From positions 12,904,001-12,968,000 of the forward strand of contig CM073321.1 in assembly GCA_037043015.1 (NCBI GenBank): DNA of 64,000 nucleotides, given 5' to 3'. A model generated the notes under the pieces. That model was not told where the DNA came from, ran no database searches, and saw only the letters and a program-made list of their open reading frames with translations. Shown piece by piece: positions 34,139 to 44,283 of this stretch (positions are counted from its first letter, which is position 1; every line of letters begins with the position of its first letter). The position numbers and the translations under genes are program-made. The stretch is from Bryum argenteum. Its lineage: Eukaryota; Streptophyta; Bryopsida; Bryales; Bryaceae.

Positions 34139-35155
34139 GTGGTGACCATCCCGGACTAACTCCCGAATCATGTCCGGATACCGCTCGATCTGGTTGGTCC
34201 GGAGTGCAACCGCTATCCCCTGCAGTGCCTTGTACATTTGAAGGTGTTCCTGCGTACACAACTGTAAGGCATGGGCGATGGGCTGCAGGGGATCGTCCTC
34301 CGTAATCCGGAATGGAGGTACTTGGAGGCTCGGATCATACTCCGGCCTCCTCGGGGTGAAGTCATCCCATCCTAACAACCGGGTTGCGGTGGATGGGGCC
34401 GCGTTTCCCTGTTCCCTGGGTAGTGTGGACGGGGGAATGGTTGCCGGTAACATCCTCGTCCTCTGACTCCGAGGTCTCCTCCATAACCTTCTTCCCCTTC
34501 CTCCTGGGGGCCCCCTTCCGAGACGATGTAGTCCGCTGTACCGCCCGAATCGTCTTGGCAGCCGGCTCAAGGGATCCGGCCCGGACAACAGGAGAAGCCG
34601 CAGGGGGTGGTGAAGTGTCCTCCGTGGGCTTGATGAGCTTCCTCCGGACTCGGGGTCGAGGAGTTTCGGAGCGGAGGTCTGCCTTCTTCTTCTTCGTGTA
34701 TTTCGGCTCCCCCCACTCCACCCGTCCCGCAGCTGTAGGTTGTCCTCGACCCTCGGCCGGACTATCTGCCAGGAGAAGGACTTCAATGGGGATTTCCACA
34801 ATCTGCACCTCCCTTGTCTGGGTGCGCACTTCGGGGGTAGGGTCAGCTGGTTGTGGAGCTCCCTCGGCCTCGGCATCTCCTGGTTGCAGCGCGGCCTCTA
34901 CCTCCTGTCCTCTTGGCAAAGAGGAGGAGTCGGTCTCCTCGAATCAAAGGGCTCGGCCTGACTTCCTCCGATGTAAGACAGGGAGCTCCCCTCCATCGCT
35001 GTCATTCCCCAGTACAGGCTGCAGGGTGGTGGGGAGGCAATTACGGGAGCTAGAGGGGTCGCCATGGCTACCGGAGAGCCTTCCCCTACTCCGGGCGAGG
35101 TCAGACTTTGATGGCTGGGTCCGGGTGCAGCTACACTCCGGGTTGCCATCATGTG
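34139..35155 (-). pseudogene. Gag-like N-terminal region of an LTR element (C family?)
   Basis: Minus-strand frames read MMATRSVAAPGPSHQ from about 35152. An Arg/Lys/Pro-rich middle follows (WGEPKYTKKKKADLR, SRKGAPRRKGKKVMEETSES). The end resembles plant gag (DDFTPRRPEYDPSLQVPPF, LQMYKALQGIAVAL, PDMIRELVRDG). It is abruptly joined to B2 at 34138. Strand and composition suggest it belongs with C2 at 24924-26010, on the other side of B2. Broken. Confidence 0.5.
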
Positions 35156-35362
35156 GGTACGGTTGTCTTATTAGACACACTTTTTGGAATGTCTGTCTGA
35201 TTTGTCGTATTGGACATGTCTGTTAGACGTTGGAACGACGAGAATGTCGACCGCAGGAAAAATTGCATAGTAAAAAACTTGTTGAATTTGACATTGAGGT
35301 AAAAACCATTTTCCTACGTGGCGTAGGGTCGATAATGACGTGGAAAATAAAAATACACGTCA

Positions 35363-35665
35363 CAGTGGGCAACCGGGGGTGGGCGACCTTGCTAGGCGAC
35401 CGACGATAGCATAGGGGCGAATGTCGGTTGCCTGCGGCGATTGCCGATCGCCCTGGCTGCCGCGCGTAGGCAACCGGCCGTCCAGTAGGGAGACCGGCGG
35501 TCGCCCTGGCAACCGCTAGTAGGCGACCGCCGGTCGTCAGTGAGCTACCGACGATTGCCCTGAGCGATCGCCGGTAGCTTATAGCGATCGGCGGTCGCCC
35601 TGGTGGCAGCGCGCATGTGGCGATCGGTGGTCGCCTTGGGCCAACGCGTGCGTGGCGACCAGCAC
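35363..35665. repeat. GC-rich short-repeat cluster 1 (GCGACCGGCGGTCGCC type)
   Basis: About ten variants of gCGACCGgCGGTCGcCC in both orientations within 300 bp. The same motif clusters at 39296-39431, 41696-41880 and 43205-43525, always outside the coding parts of the hAT region. hAT transposases are known to bind short subterminal repeats, so this is probably one subterminal end. CAGTGGGC at 35363 resembles a hAT terminal start but has no partner that I could find. Confidence 0.75.
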
Positions 35666-35999
35666 TATGGTTGAATACAAAACAAGCAAGATAATTTCAT
35701 TTTGGTACAAAATGAGCACCAATGCAATTTATGAATACATTTTTATCCGAAACAAGATCAATGGTGCATTTCATAGTACAAATTTGTCCATGTCAATAAT
35801 CATAGTATTCATATATATGATGTTACTACTACATATACCGAACTATATATATTATACTCCGAAACATACTAGAATACCAAAATATTGTAAGCTAATAGTT
35901 GCCCTACTTGCAGTACATTGTAGTATTGTACTGAATACTAACAACGAACTTCGTGCTTCTAATCCAAAATAACAAAATTCTAATAACACGTCTTTAGGT
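35666..35999. other. AT-rich stretch without a recognised gene
   Basis: A 106-codon plus-strand frame crosses here but has low-complexity hydrophobic content and no homology that I recognise. I see nothing else. It is likely the 3' flank of the minus-strand hAT gene. Confidence 0.5.
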
Positions 36000-36742
36000 A
36001 ACCTTGAATGTATACGTATAGTCGCTTGATACTTCATCTGCGTTTGGATCGGTTTCACCTAGAGAGTCATCAGTGCTTTGGTCGCCATCCTCGTCTTCAT
36101 CCTCTGTCTTATTGCGTACTTCATACTCAACCTCATTCGCCAAATTGTGCAATTCAGTGGTAGATGTCGCATTGTACGTGTATTCGGATTATTGGATGAA
36201 ACAATCCCTGCATGGACTTCTTCATGTACGAGTGCTGCTTTCCGACATCTTCGGTCGTGTGCCTTCCTCAAACGCTTCTAGCCTCGTGTAATACGATTGC
36301 GAGGTTGTGAAAATGGTCCGACGTCTCGTAACACTGCTAATGTACGGGTGCATGTTGGACTTGTTGGTTCTATCTTGACCTCCGTCTTCGGCAATACCAT
36401 ACGAGTTGTATGGGGCCCTTTAGGTTGGGTAACCCTTGGGAACAACTGTTGTAGAGTTACATCGGAGTCATCTCCGTTATGAGTTGAATTCCTTGATCGA
36501 ATGGTTGAAACTCTAGGTGACTCCACTTCCATGCAACCTGAATTGGATACATTGTCAGGTTCCACTTTAATTTGGTCCATTTCAACTCGTGCCGTGGTAA
36601 CTGTACACTTCACACTCTCAAGTTTATGGTCGTTGTTAGAGTGTGGGTTGCCTTTATTGTTTCCAATGTTCTCTTCATTCATCCGGTTTACCAAGTCTTG
36701 TTTCGCTAGGCAGGTAGTCTCTTGGAGCTGTAAATTTGCCAC
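36000..36742 (-). other. Possible C-terminal exons downstream of the hAT frame
   Basis: Minus-strand frames continue after the hAT stop. 36278-36742 begins MANLQLQETTCLAKQDLV and includes KVEPDNVSNSGCMEVESP and LPKTEVKIEPTSP. A second frame around 36010-36150 gives NEVEYEVRNKTEDEDEDGDQ. This acidic, Ser/Pro-rich content could be an extended tail reached by splicing, or a separate short gene. Not assigned to a family. Confidence 0.35.
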
Positions 36743-36790
36743 TCCTTCTCCTTCTGTATCATTGGCGTAAACCGCAAACTCGCGAGGCTG

Positions 36791-39139
36791 TTATGGAACA
36801 TCTTGGTCGTCATCGAACTCAAACGGGTCCTTGACATGAATAGTCATGTTTCCTTTGTTGTCGTTCCAATTCTCTAGGTCGTCGTGTTTGCTACCGTCAT
36901 TGAGATAATTGTCGTCATCTGCCTCCGGGTTATCCATGAATACACCATCATCCCAATCATTGTCCGGTATATACTCTTCTTCGTCAGAGTCCTCTTCTTC
37001 TAAATAATTTTCATACCAAGTTCTCGGCGATTTTGTACGTTTCTGGCGCTCGAGTTTGGCGTTTGCATAGATGTACACAAGGTCCTCTGCTTTGGAAGTT
37101 GACAACCGATTTCTCACTTTGTTGTGCACGAAAGAGTACATGCTCCAATTCCTCTCACATAATGAAGCTGAACATGTCAATGCCAAAATCCTCTTCGCAA
37201 TTTTTGGCAAGGCATTCCCTCCGACTTGATGCCACCATTGATGTGGTAACAAGTCACACTGAGCTGGATCAGGGGCCTCTGAATTGGTGTTAAATGGACC
37301 CGTCCTCTCCTCATATTGTATGAGTTCCCGCACCACTTCTTCATAGACTACTCCCATTGGGGCGCTAAGCTTCCTTATGACCCGGTTTAAAGCTCTTTTT
37401 GCTTCTCCATTGTTTTGAATTGCTCCTATATTTGTCAAATAAGGGTTCAACAAAGCTGCTGCATAGTATAGGTCTGTGAGCATCATTTCCCATCGTTTTT
37501 GAAATGCATCCTCGTATTTTGTAGCAATGTCGGGGGATAGTTCGAATGGAGGTTCACGCAAAGAGAACACGTGTTCTTTAAGGTCCGACATGATCACATA
37601 TGCCCTAGGCATGGCTGGTACTTCCCCGTCAAACTCCCGAAGAGCTATGAGTACTGGTTCAACTACTTTCACGAACTTCGTACGATTCTCCCAGAACTCA
37701 TCGCTACTAATGCTATTCCGCACATTCCTTGCCTTTGTCTGTAACCGGTGACTGTTTTGCCTGTTGAACAATGTTTGGACAAACACATGCCACTCCGCAT
37801 TGATCACCATGTTGTTCACCATGTTGTTCAGAGGTTTTTGTAGCTTTAACAACCGCTCTATCATCAAGTATTTTGTTGCAAATAGAGTTTGAGGTGGTAC
37901 CTTCAGCTGCAGCTTCGGCGAGTACTTCCTGAATAGAGCAAGTGGGACGTGCTACCCTTTAATAAATGTGCACATTTTCTTGGCTTGGTCTACCAAATGT
38001 TTAACCCATGCCTCTTTCCTCCAATCTTCTAGAAGGAGGTCTAGTATATGTGCCGCACAACCTTGTCCATATAAGTTAGGATAGTCTATATGCAACTTCT
38101 TGACAGCACCTAACATGGAGCTTGCATTGTCTGTGCATATCTGAACGATGTTTTTTGGTCCAACCTCCTCTATGTACTTCGCCATTTCATTTGCCACATA
38201 AGCAATGTCCTTTTTCTTCGCTGTAGTATCCACTAATCCTGGAAACACCTCTTCCACTGGGCAAACGAGCATCATGTTAATGAGTGGTCTACTTGTGACA
38301 TCAGACCACTCATCTGAGCATATTGTTCCTCCGTACTTCACGATAGAAAGTTTTGTTCGACGCTCAACCGACCTTTGCACATCTGCCTTCTTCGCATCGA
38401 GCATCGTAGTCCTAATAGCATGATACGAGGGTGGTTGATATCCACCAATTCTGGCCTTTGTTGTCTCTTGAACGGCACTTATGAATGCTGGATGTCGTAC
38501 GACATTGAATGCAATGTTTGCCTCGTAGAAAAATGAAGCCCACTTTCCATCCAAATTTTGCCTAGTGGCAAGATCAAAACTATCATCCATACTCCTTTGC
38601 CCATGTCGCCGTCCGCTAGAGCGTGTAGAGATCTTTTGTCTATTGCTGCCATGACTCCCCTTGTTAGAGGATGGCACCTGAATAGACCTTAGGTTAGGGG
38701 ATGGCACTTGTACAGACTTGATGCGAGGGGAATCTATGTTCTCTATAGTTTCCCTTGCCACATACGGTATGCCGGCATCCACTCGTGAGTCAGGAACAAC
38801 ATCCGCATAAGGAATGTCCTTCTTTGGAACCATCCCTCTACAGTCACGGAATAGCTCGAGAACTCCACGGGGTAACCTCGTACACCGGGGTAATGGGGAA
38901 TTCTGAGGATATCCGAAATGAGCAAATGCTCGTTGCCTTACAAAGACTGCGCTTTTCCCATAGAATAAGCACACGCGAGTATTTAGCTTGTCGTTCCGTT
39001 CCGTGGATACTTGTAGCCAATCGTCCCATTTGCGAGTTTCTCTTCTGTTATCTGCTACCCCGTTGGATTGGGAAGAATGCTCCATGTTCCGGAATCGCAC
39101 CCCCGCCGGTGCAATGAAACTGGTGACGACAACGCACAC
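36791..39139 (-). pseudogene. hAT-family transposase with one in-frame stop
   Basis: The frame runs from about 39139 (or the Met at about 39085, MEHSSQSNGV) to 36791 and is open except for one TAG at 37952-37954. In order: an N-terminal region with a degenerate BED-like position (RVCLFYGKSAVFVRQRAFAH). A DUF659-like/RNase-H-fold part follows (GGTICSDEWSDVTSRPLINM; IVQICTDNASSMLGAVKKL; GCAAHILDLLLEDW with the C-x2-H that hAT proteins share). The C-terminal dimerisation region comes last (ILALTCSASLCERNWSMYSF then VHNKVRNRLSTSKAEDLVYI). Total about 780 codons, normal for plant hAT. After TAG the reading resumes at once in frame (HVPLALFRKYSPKL), so a single substitution explains the break. Flanked by clusters of GC-rich short repeats. 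Confidence 0.9.
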
Positions 39140-39295
39140 TACAAGGGCTCAAGTTACTCTTTGCACATATAGACCGAGCAGGGGGCTTCTCATGGGGAGA
39201 CCCAAGACAACGGGCAAAGCACAAAGGAAAGAGGCTTCAAGCCCGTGAACGACACCTTATATACTCCATACTTCTGCAAGTCGGGGCGAATGCAC

Positions 39296-39431
39296 ATTGA
39301 AGGCGACCGGCGGTTCGGCTAGGTCGCCACAACCAGATCGGCGGTCGCCCTAACAACAACGCTGTTGCGCTAGTTGGACCGCCGGTCGCCCTAGCCTTGA
39401 CCCAGTTGGACCGCCGGTCGCCCTAGCGATG
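39296..39431. repeat. GC-rich short-repeat cluster 2
   Basis: Contains an exact tandem-like pair of AGTTGGACCGCCGGTCGCCC (around 39372 and 39407) plus variants in the other orientation. It lies just upstream of the hAT start, so it could be the element's 5' subterminal region. From 39432 to 39941 I see no gene. Confidence 0.75.
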
Positions 39432-39941
39432 ACAGATTTTTTCGACGAAGTGCACTTTACTCCCCAACCACAAATTTGTACGGGGCCATGGTCAATATCC
39501 ATGGTCCACGGAGTATAGCGACCCTGAACTACAGTCCTGGAAACCATGCGGCTCAAAAATATTTGATTGGCAATTGTGCTTTCATTTATTTTTTTAAAAA
39601 AGAAAAACAAATAAGGTACAGACGCCCATACCAGTTAGCACCCCCATGACCGGTAAGTAGGTTTTCTCACTGCCGCGCATGGCTAAACCAAAAAGAGATA
39701 ATTTTATCCGTCAAGAGTGCGGTGCATGATCTCATAGTGAAGGGGAGGTAGCCGAAACTGGTGCACTCAAATACGGAAATTGCTAATTACCAAATACGGA
39801 AATATGGCTATGGCTAGAATTGGGGGCTTCTAAGTTAGCTTTGTGGTCCAGACTTATCCGTTTTAGGTTCTCTCCATGCTCCATTTGCATGATGTCTGTT
39901 ATGGTTTCTCAGCAATGGATTTTCCTTCACTGCTTTTATTC

Positions 39942-41016
39942 CTATCCGAAATGGGTGAAGCTATATGGCAGTTGTGGGTCTGGGCTACTTTTGAACCTCT
40001 CCTCTTCTGCGGATACAAGCAGCTTGTTGACCAACTCCTCAGTTGTTTCATTGCACTGTGAACTTTGACCCTCTTCTGCAATATCCACAGTTCCATCTAT
40101 TGTATTGAGTACTAGCTTTTCCTTGTTCTCCTTCAATCTTCTTGATGCTAGGTTCACCCTTTCGATCTCAGCTCTCAAGGCATCGCATGCCGAAATGAAT
40201 TCTTTTAGCTTCTTTTCACAATGACCTTGGTCCTTGGCTCCCTCAACCATAATATCCTTCTCGCGACCCCAATCATTGACCACAAACCATTCGTCAACCT
40301 GATTATATCTCCTACGCACATCTTTGAAATGTTTTTCCTGCTTTATGAGCTCTTTCTCATAATCGACCTGATCCGATGCATCCAGAGCTGGAAAAACATT
40401 CGTCGCCACATCTTGGATCTTATTTTTTGCATCCTTGATTTCTTGAATGTCATGTTGGAGTTCAACACACTTTGTCCGTTCGGATGACAAAGCATGAAAC
40501 AAATATTCATAACACTCATAAGCCCTCTTCATCTCTTTTATCCACGAATCTTCGACTTCCTTCGGGCGTTTCTCTTTGAAGACTAGAACTTCCTTCTACT
40601 GCCCTACGCCTTGAATTCCTTCTCTTTCTGGCTGTTCAGTCGTTTCCATTGGATATTCTTGAGTCCCATCATCTACGCTAACATTTGTTTGAGGATGGGC
40701 GCTCATAGTGGGCCCAACTATAACTTCGGGTGGACCCAAAGTACAAGCACGAAACATTCCTTCAACCTCCATGTATTCAATGACATCGGCTTCTCCTTTT
40801 GTTCGTAGGTCCTTGACGTGCTTCACAAAGTGCATCAATCACATCCGAATCCCGCACGCTTGTTTCACCCACATGAAAGTGTTCTACGTCACCAATAGAA
40901 CCTTCTAAAAGAGGAGTATGATGCTCCCTATCATTAACCTCTTCTTCATCAGAATAAGGATTTTCCCAAACATACACATCATCGGCATTCCCATCTTTCC
41001 GATGCCTTGCTGCCAT
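39942..41016 (-). pseudogene. Coiled-coil protein gene remnant, unknown family
   Basis: Starts MAARHRKDGNADDVYVWENP at 41016 with an acidic stretch. It changes frame near 40850 and continues EADVIEYMEVEGMFRACTLG. An in-frame TAG lies at 40596-40598, after which it reads straight on, KEVLVFKEKRPKEVEDSWIK. The C-terminal 190 residues (MKRAYECYEYLFHALSSERT onward) are rich in heptads of Leu/Ile with Glu/Lys, a probable coiled coil. At least one frameshift or unseen splice and one stop suggest a decayed gene. It may be a second gene of the neighbouring DNA transposon or the remnant of another element. Confidence 0.5.
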
Positions 41017-41560
41017 GAGTCATTCTCGTGGGTTTTCTGACAATGGAGCTCTTGGAATGTCTTGCTTGGTTGGAAGGAAGATTTGAGGCGATTTTTTCAA
41101 TGAGCTCCAATCGACCACTTTCTCCAATATTACCTCTGCATACACCATTTGAGGAATATAATATGAAACCTCGTTCTTGGTGACATTCTAGCCTTTATAA
41201 AGGAACCTCCACACTTCAATACATTGTTGTACAAATTCGTCATGCTTACAATACTACAGATTTGCAGCATTTAATTTCAAGTGCGTCTCATGTCAAAAGT
41301 GTGGAAACAACTTGCTGATGTGGCACCAGGCCATGTAATTCTTCACCTTTTTCTGACTCCACACACCCTCTTCGGTCTCCCACCCTGGAAAAGCACGTTG
41401 AGTGGCATCTTGGAGAATACGGTGATTCCTCTTGTGATTATTTCCTCTCCTATTGCGTCATTCGCCGAGTACTATTTTACGTTCCACAATTGTAGTCATT
41501 GTTACCTCCGATCACGGAAATGCGGCTATGATGTGATGTTTGATACAAAACACCAAAAAT
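41017..41560 (-). pseudogene. Upstream continuation of the coiled-coil gene, degenerate Myb/SANT-like segment
   Basis: Minus-strand frames just upstream read EVSYYIPQMVYAEVILEKVV and FLPTKQDIPRAPLSENPRE, leading to a stop shortly before the MAARHRK start. Further up is RILQDATQRAFPGWETEEGV then WSQKKVKNYMAW. That spacing of Trp and Lys residues recalls the Myb/SANT-like DNA-binding domain of plant transposon-derived proteins. Several stops interrupt it. Tentative. Confidence 0.35.
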
Positions 41561-41695
41561 AGTGCAGTCCAAGTTGGCCGACCAATCGAGCAAGCAAGTG
41601 GCAACTTTGAGTCGACACCAGACAATGCGCAACACCACGGCACGTGGACTGAAAAGTGACGACTACGGCCAATAACGATTGTATTTAACCTCCTG

Positions 41696-41880
41696 TGGCA
41701 GGGCGACCGGCGGTGTCACGGCGACATCGTTAGAGCGACCGTCGGTCCAGTGTTTCTTGCAAGACTCGCTCCGGAGCGACCGGCGGTCCAGCTGCAGCAG
41801 ACCTCCGGGGCGACCGGCGGTGCACCTTCAGAAGAGTTTCGCTCCAGCCTCAACAGAGCGGTTCGGGGCGACCAGTACTC
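41696..41880. repeat. GC-rich short-repeat cluster 3
   Basis: GGGCGACCGGCGGTG at 41700, then repeated variants (GAGCGACCGTCGGTCCAG, GGAGCGACCGGCGGTCCAGC, GGGGCGACCGGCGGTGCACC) at intervals of about 45 bp. Same motif as clusters 1, 2 and 4. Confidence 0.8.
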
Positions 41881-43200
41881 TGCACGGGCAACATCGCGAG
41901 AGCTCCCGCTCTTGTTCTTGGATCCTCTTTATGCAATATTCAAATTTTGAATTAATCGCTTCAAGCATCTCCCCCATTCCCCCTTCAATCCCCCTCATCC
42001 CCCCTCATTCCCTCTCATTCCCACTCGGTTCTTCCTATTTCTCATTCTCAAATGAAAATGATTCTCATGGTCATGGGCATTTTGCCAAGAGCCGTGACCA
42101 TGATAGATGAAAAATGTAATTTTAAGCTCATTGGATACTCTTGTGGTGTAATATGGATTTAGATCGATACAAGTTTAATCACAATTTTGAAATATAATTC
42201 TCAACATTCTCAAAATTCTCAACATAAAATTTTCATCAAATATTGGTTCCAAAAGTACCCTCAGTAATGGGTTAATTAGAATGTCCGCAAATCATTAGTC
42301 TTCTTGACTTCAAATATTCACCTTCATATGGTGGTCACTCATTTTTTCTCCAAACATATAATATGTCATGATATATCACCTTTTAATTTGGTAAGCAACT
42401 ATTTCTCTCAGTGCTTACTAGGCTATATGCACTAATCCCTTACACTTAATTGTATTTCAAGGCGTTATTTTTTGACTTGCCAAAATTTTCAAAATCCTCC
42501 CCCCTCTCAATTTAACCAATTTTATAATGTTATGAGGCAATAAACTCATTGCAAGGATAATCTATTAGCATACATATACTCAGATATTGTATACGGAGAT
42601 CTTATAATTTATTAAAGGCTCCACGAATATAAAAAGAAACTAAAAATTGTTCTTGAATGTGATGTTAGAATATGAGGTGCAGTTTTGGTGCAAAAATGGT
42701 ATCTTCTCTAGATGCTAGAAATTGACTACCTTGGATTACATTCTAAGATTGTAGCTACTGAATCGTTAGATGCATTAAAGTGTTTCATGCATTGAAGAGG
42801 CTGATGCTCTATAAATCAATTCACATTTTATCACTTATTATAAATGGTTAGGCACAATATGACTTGTTAAAATATACATCATATAAAATAATATATACCA
42901 TTCATGCCTACGAAGAGGACGAGGAACTCTCACCCCATCCTTCCTCCCATTCATTATTATCTATTTAGACATCTCTTGTCCATTTCTTATGAATTGAATG
43001 ATCATAAAATGGGAATTATGGGACCCACGATCCGAAATTCCTACCCTATGCGTACATTCTTAATTTTTAAACTAATACATTATAAACTATAGGGCTCTTT
43101 TACCCCTCCCCCATCCAATATTCATCCTCATCTCATCCTCGTAGGAGGTGCTACGAAACCTCATGCCCTCGCATTCAACATAAACAAGGGAATTCCCGAT
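41881..43200. other. AT-rich stretch without a recognised gene
   Basis: No reading frame with recognisable content on either strand. A short C-rich run (CCCCCATTCCCCC type, 41970-42030) is the only local feature. Otherwise I see nothing in it. Confidence 0.6.
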
Positions 43201-43204
43201 TGCA

Positions 43205-43525
43205 AAGAGGGCGACCGCCGATTCAGCCGATGGGCGAACGTCAGTCGCTGGGGCGATCGGCGGTCCAGCTCATGGGCGAACGTCGGTCGTTGGGGCGATC
43301 GGCGGTCCAGCCGATGAACGAACGTCGGTCACAGGGCAACCGCCGGTATAGCTCATGGGCGAACGTTGGTAGCTCATGGATTAACGTCGGTAGCTCATGG
43401 GCGAACGTCAGTAGATAGGGCGATCGGCGGTACATATAGGGCGATAGTTGGACCGGCGGGCGACCGGCGGTGCAGATTCTGTAGACCGCCGGTCGCTTTA
43501 TTCCTGTGCTTAAGAACTCGACCGG
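43205..43525. repeat. GC-rich short-repeat cluster 4
   Basis: At least ten alternating units of two related motifs, GGGCGATCGGCGGTCCAG and CATGGGCGAACGTCGGT, spaced about 35-40 bp. They are followed by palindromic GCGACCGGCGG forms. It is the densest of the four clusters and may mark the outer end of a hAT-type element. Confidence 0.8.
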
Positions 43526-44283
43526 CGGTCCATTTTCACACTTTGCAAGTCGCTCCTTTTCGTGCATTGACTAGTATCGACTTCAGTGTTCCTCCTTGCT
43601 TGCTCGTAGAAGAACTTTGCGTTTCTACGGATTTTTGTTATGGAGGCCAAGGTGGTGTCGGTGCGTGCGGTGAGCAGTGAGTGGTGAGCGGTGAGCAGAT
43701 ATTCACGAGCAATGGGCAGATTTTCAAGAGCAATGATCATATTTTTGAGTGTAAATTAAGCAGAGTACATTGAAATCATCAATAAAGAAGGCGACGGCCA
43801 TAGGGTCGGGGGTTCATTTTATAAACCCATGACCGTCTAAAGAAGTTATCTTTTGTGGCCGTAGAGGTGGTCGTCGATGAACTGGAATGGTGTGGCGCGT
43901 CCTTACTTCACGCGGGAGCGAATGCACTGTGCGAGGGGTAAGATACCCGTGACGGGGTCATGCTTCTGACGGTGACGTTAGAACGAGGGTAGAGGTTAAA
44001 CAGAGTGAGGGTAAGAGTGAGCGAGGGTGAACAGAGTGAGAGTGAGCGTGGGTGAACAGAGTGAGTAAGCGAGGGTTGAAGTTGAACAACGAAACAGAAT
44101 TCAAGATAAGGTGGTGCATCCAAAATGTTTGTGAGCTATGTTCATGATTAAGGAAATCTGAAGTCACAACATTTTTTTTTTCAAGTGGGATGTTGGTTAA
44201 ACCACTCTGGTAGTCTAGACACGGAAGGCTGTGACGTGGACCTTCGTGAACATGAACTAATGAGTTTGTACCGAGATCCTATC
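43526..44283. other. Flank of copy 2 with GTGAGCG-type simple repeats
   Basis: Contains GCGGTGAGCAGTGAGTGGTGAGCGG at 43659-43695 and GAGTGAG/GGTGAAC repeats at 43990-44080. A similar (GAGCGGT)n run is at 53541-53577 on the other side of copy 2, in the same rather than inverted orientation. I see no coding. Confidence 0.5.

Noticed and set aside
43205-43567. RSLGRSAVQLMGER-type repeated peptide frame and its opposite-strand partner
   Set aside because: Produced by the GC-rich tandem motif; spacing is not constrained to multiples of three throughout.
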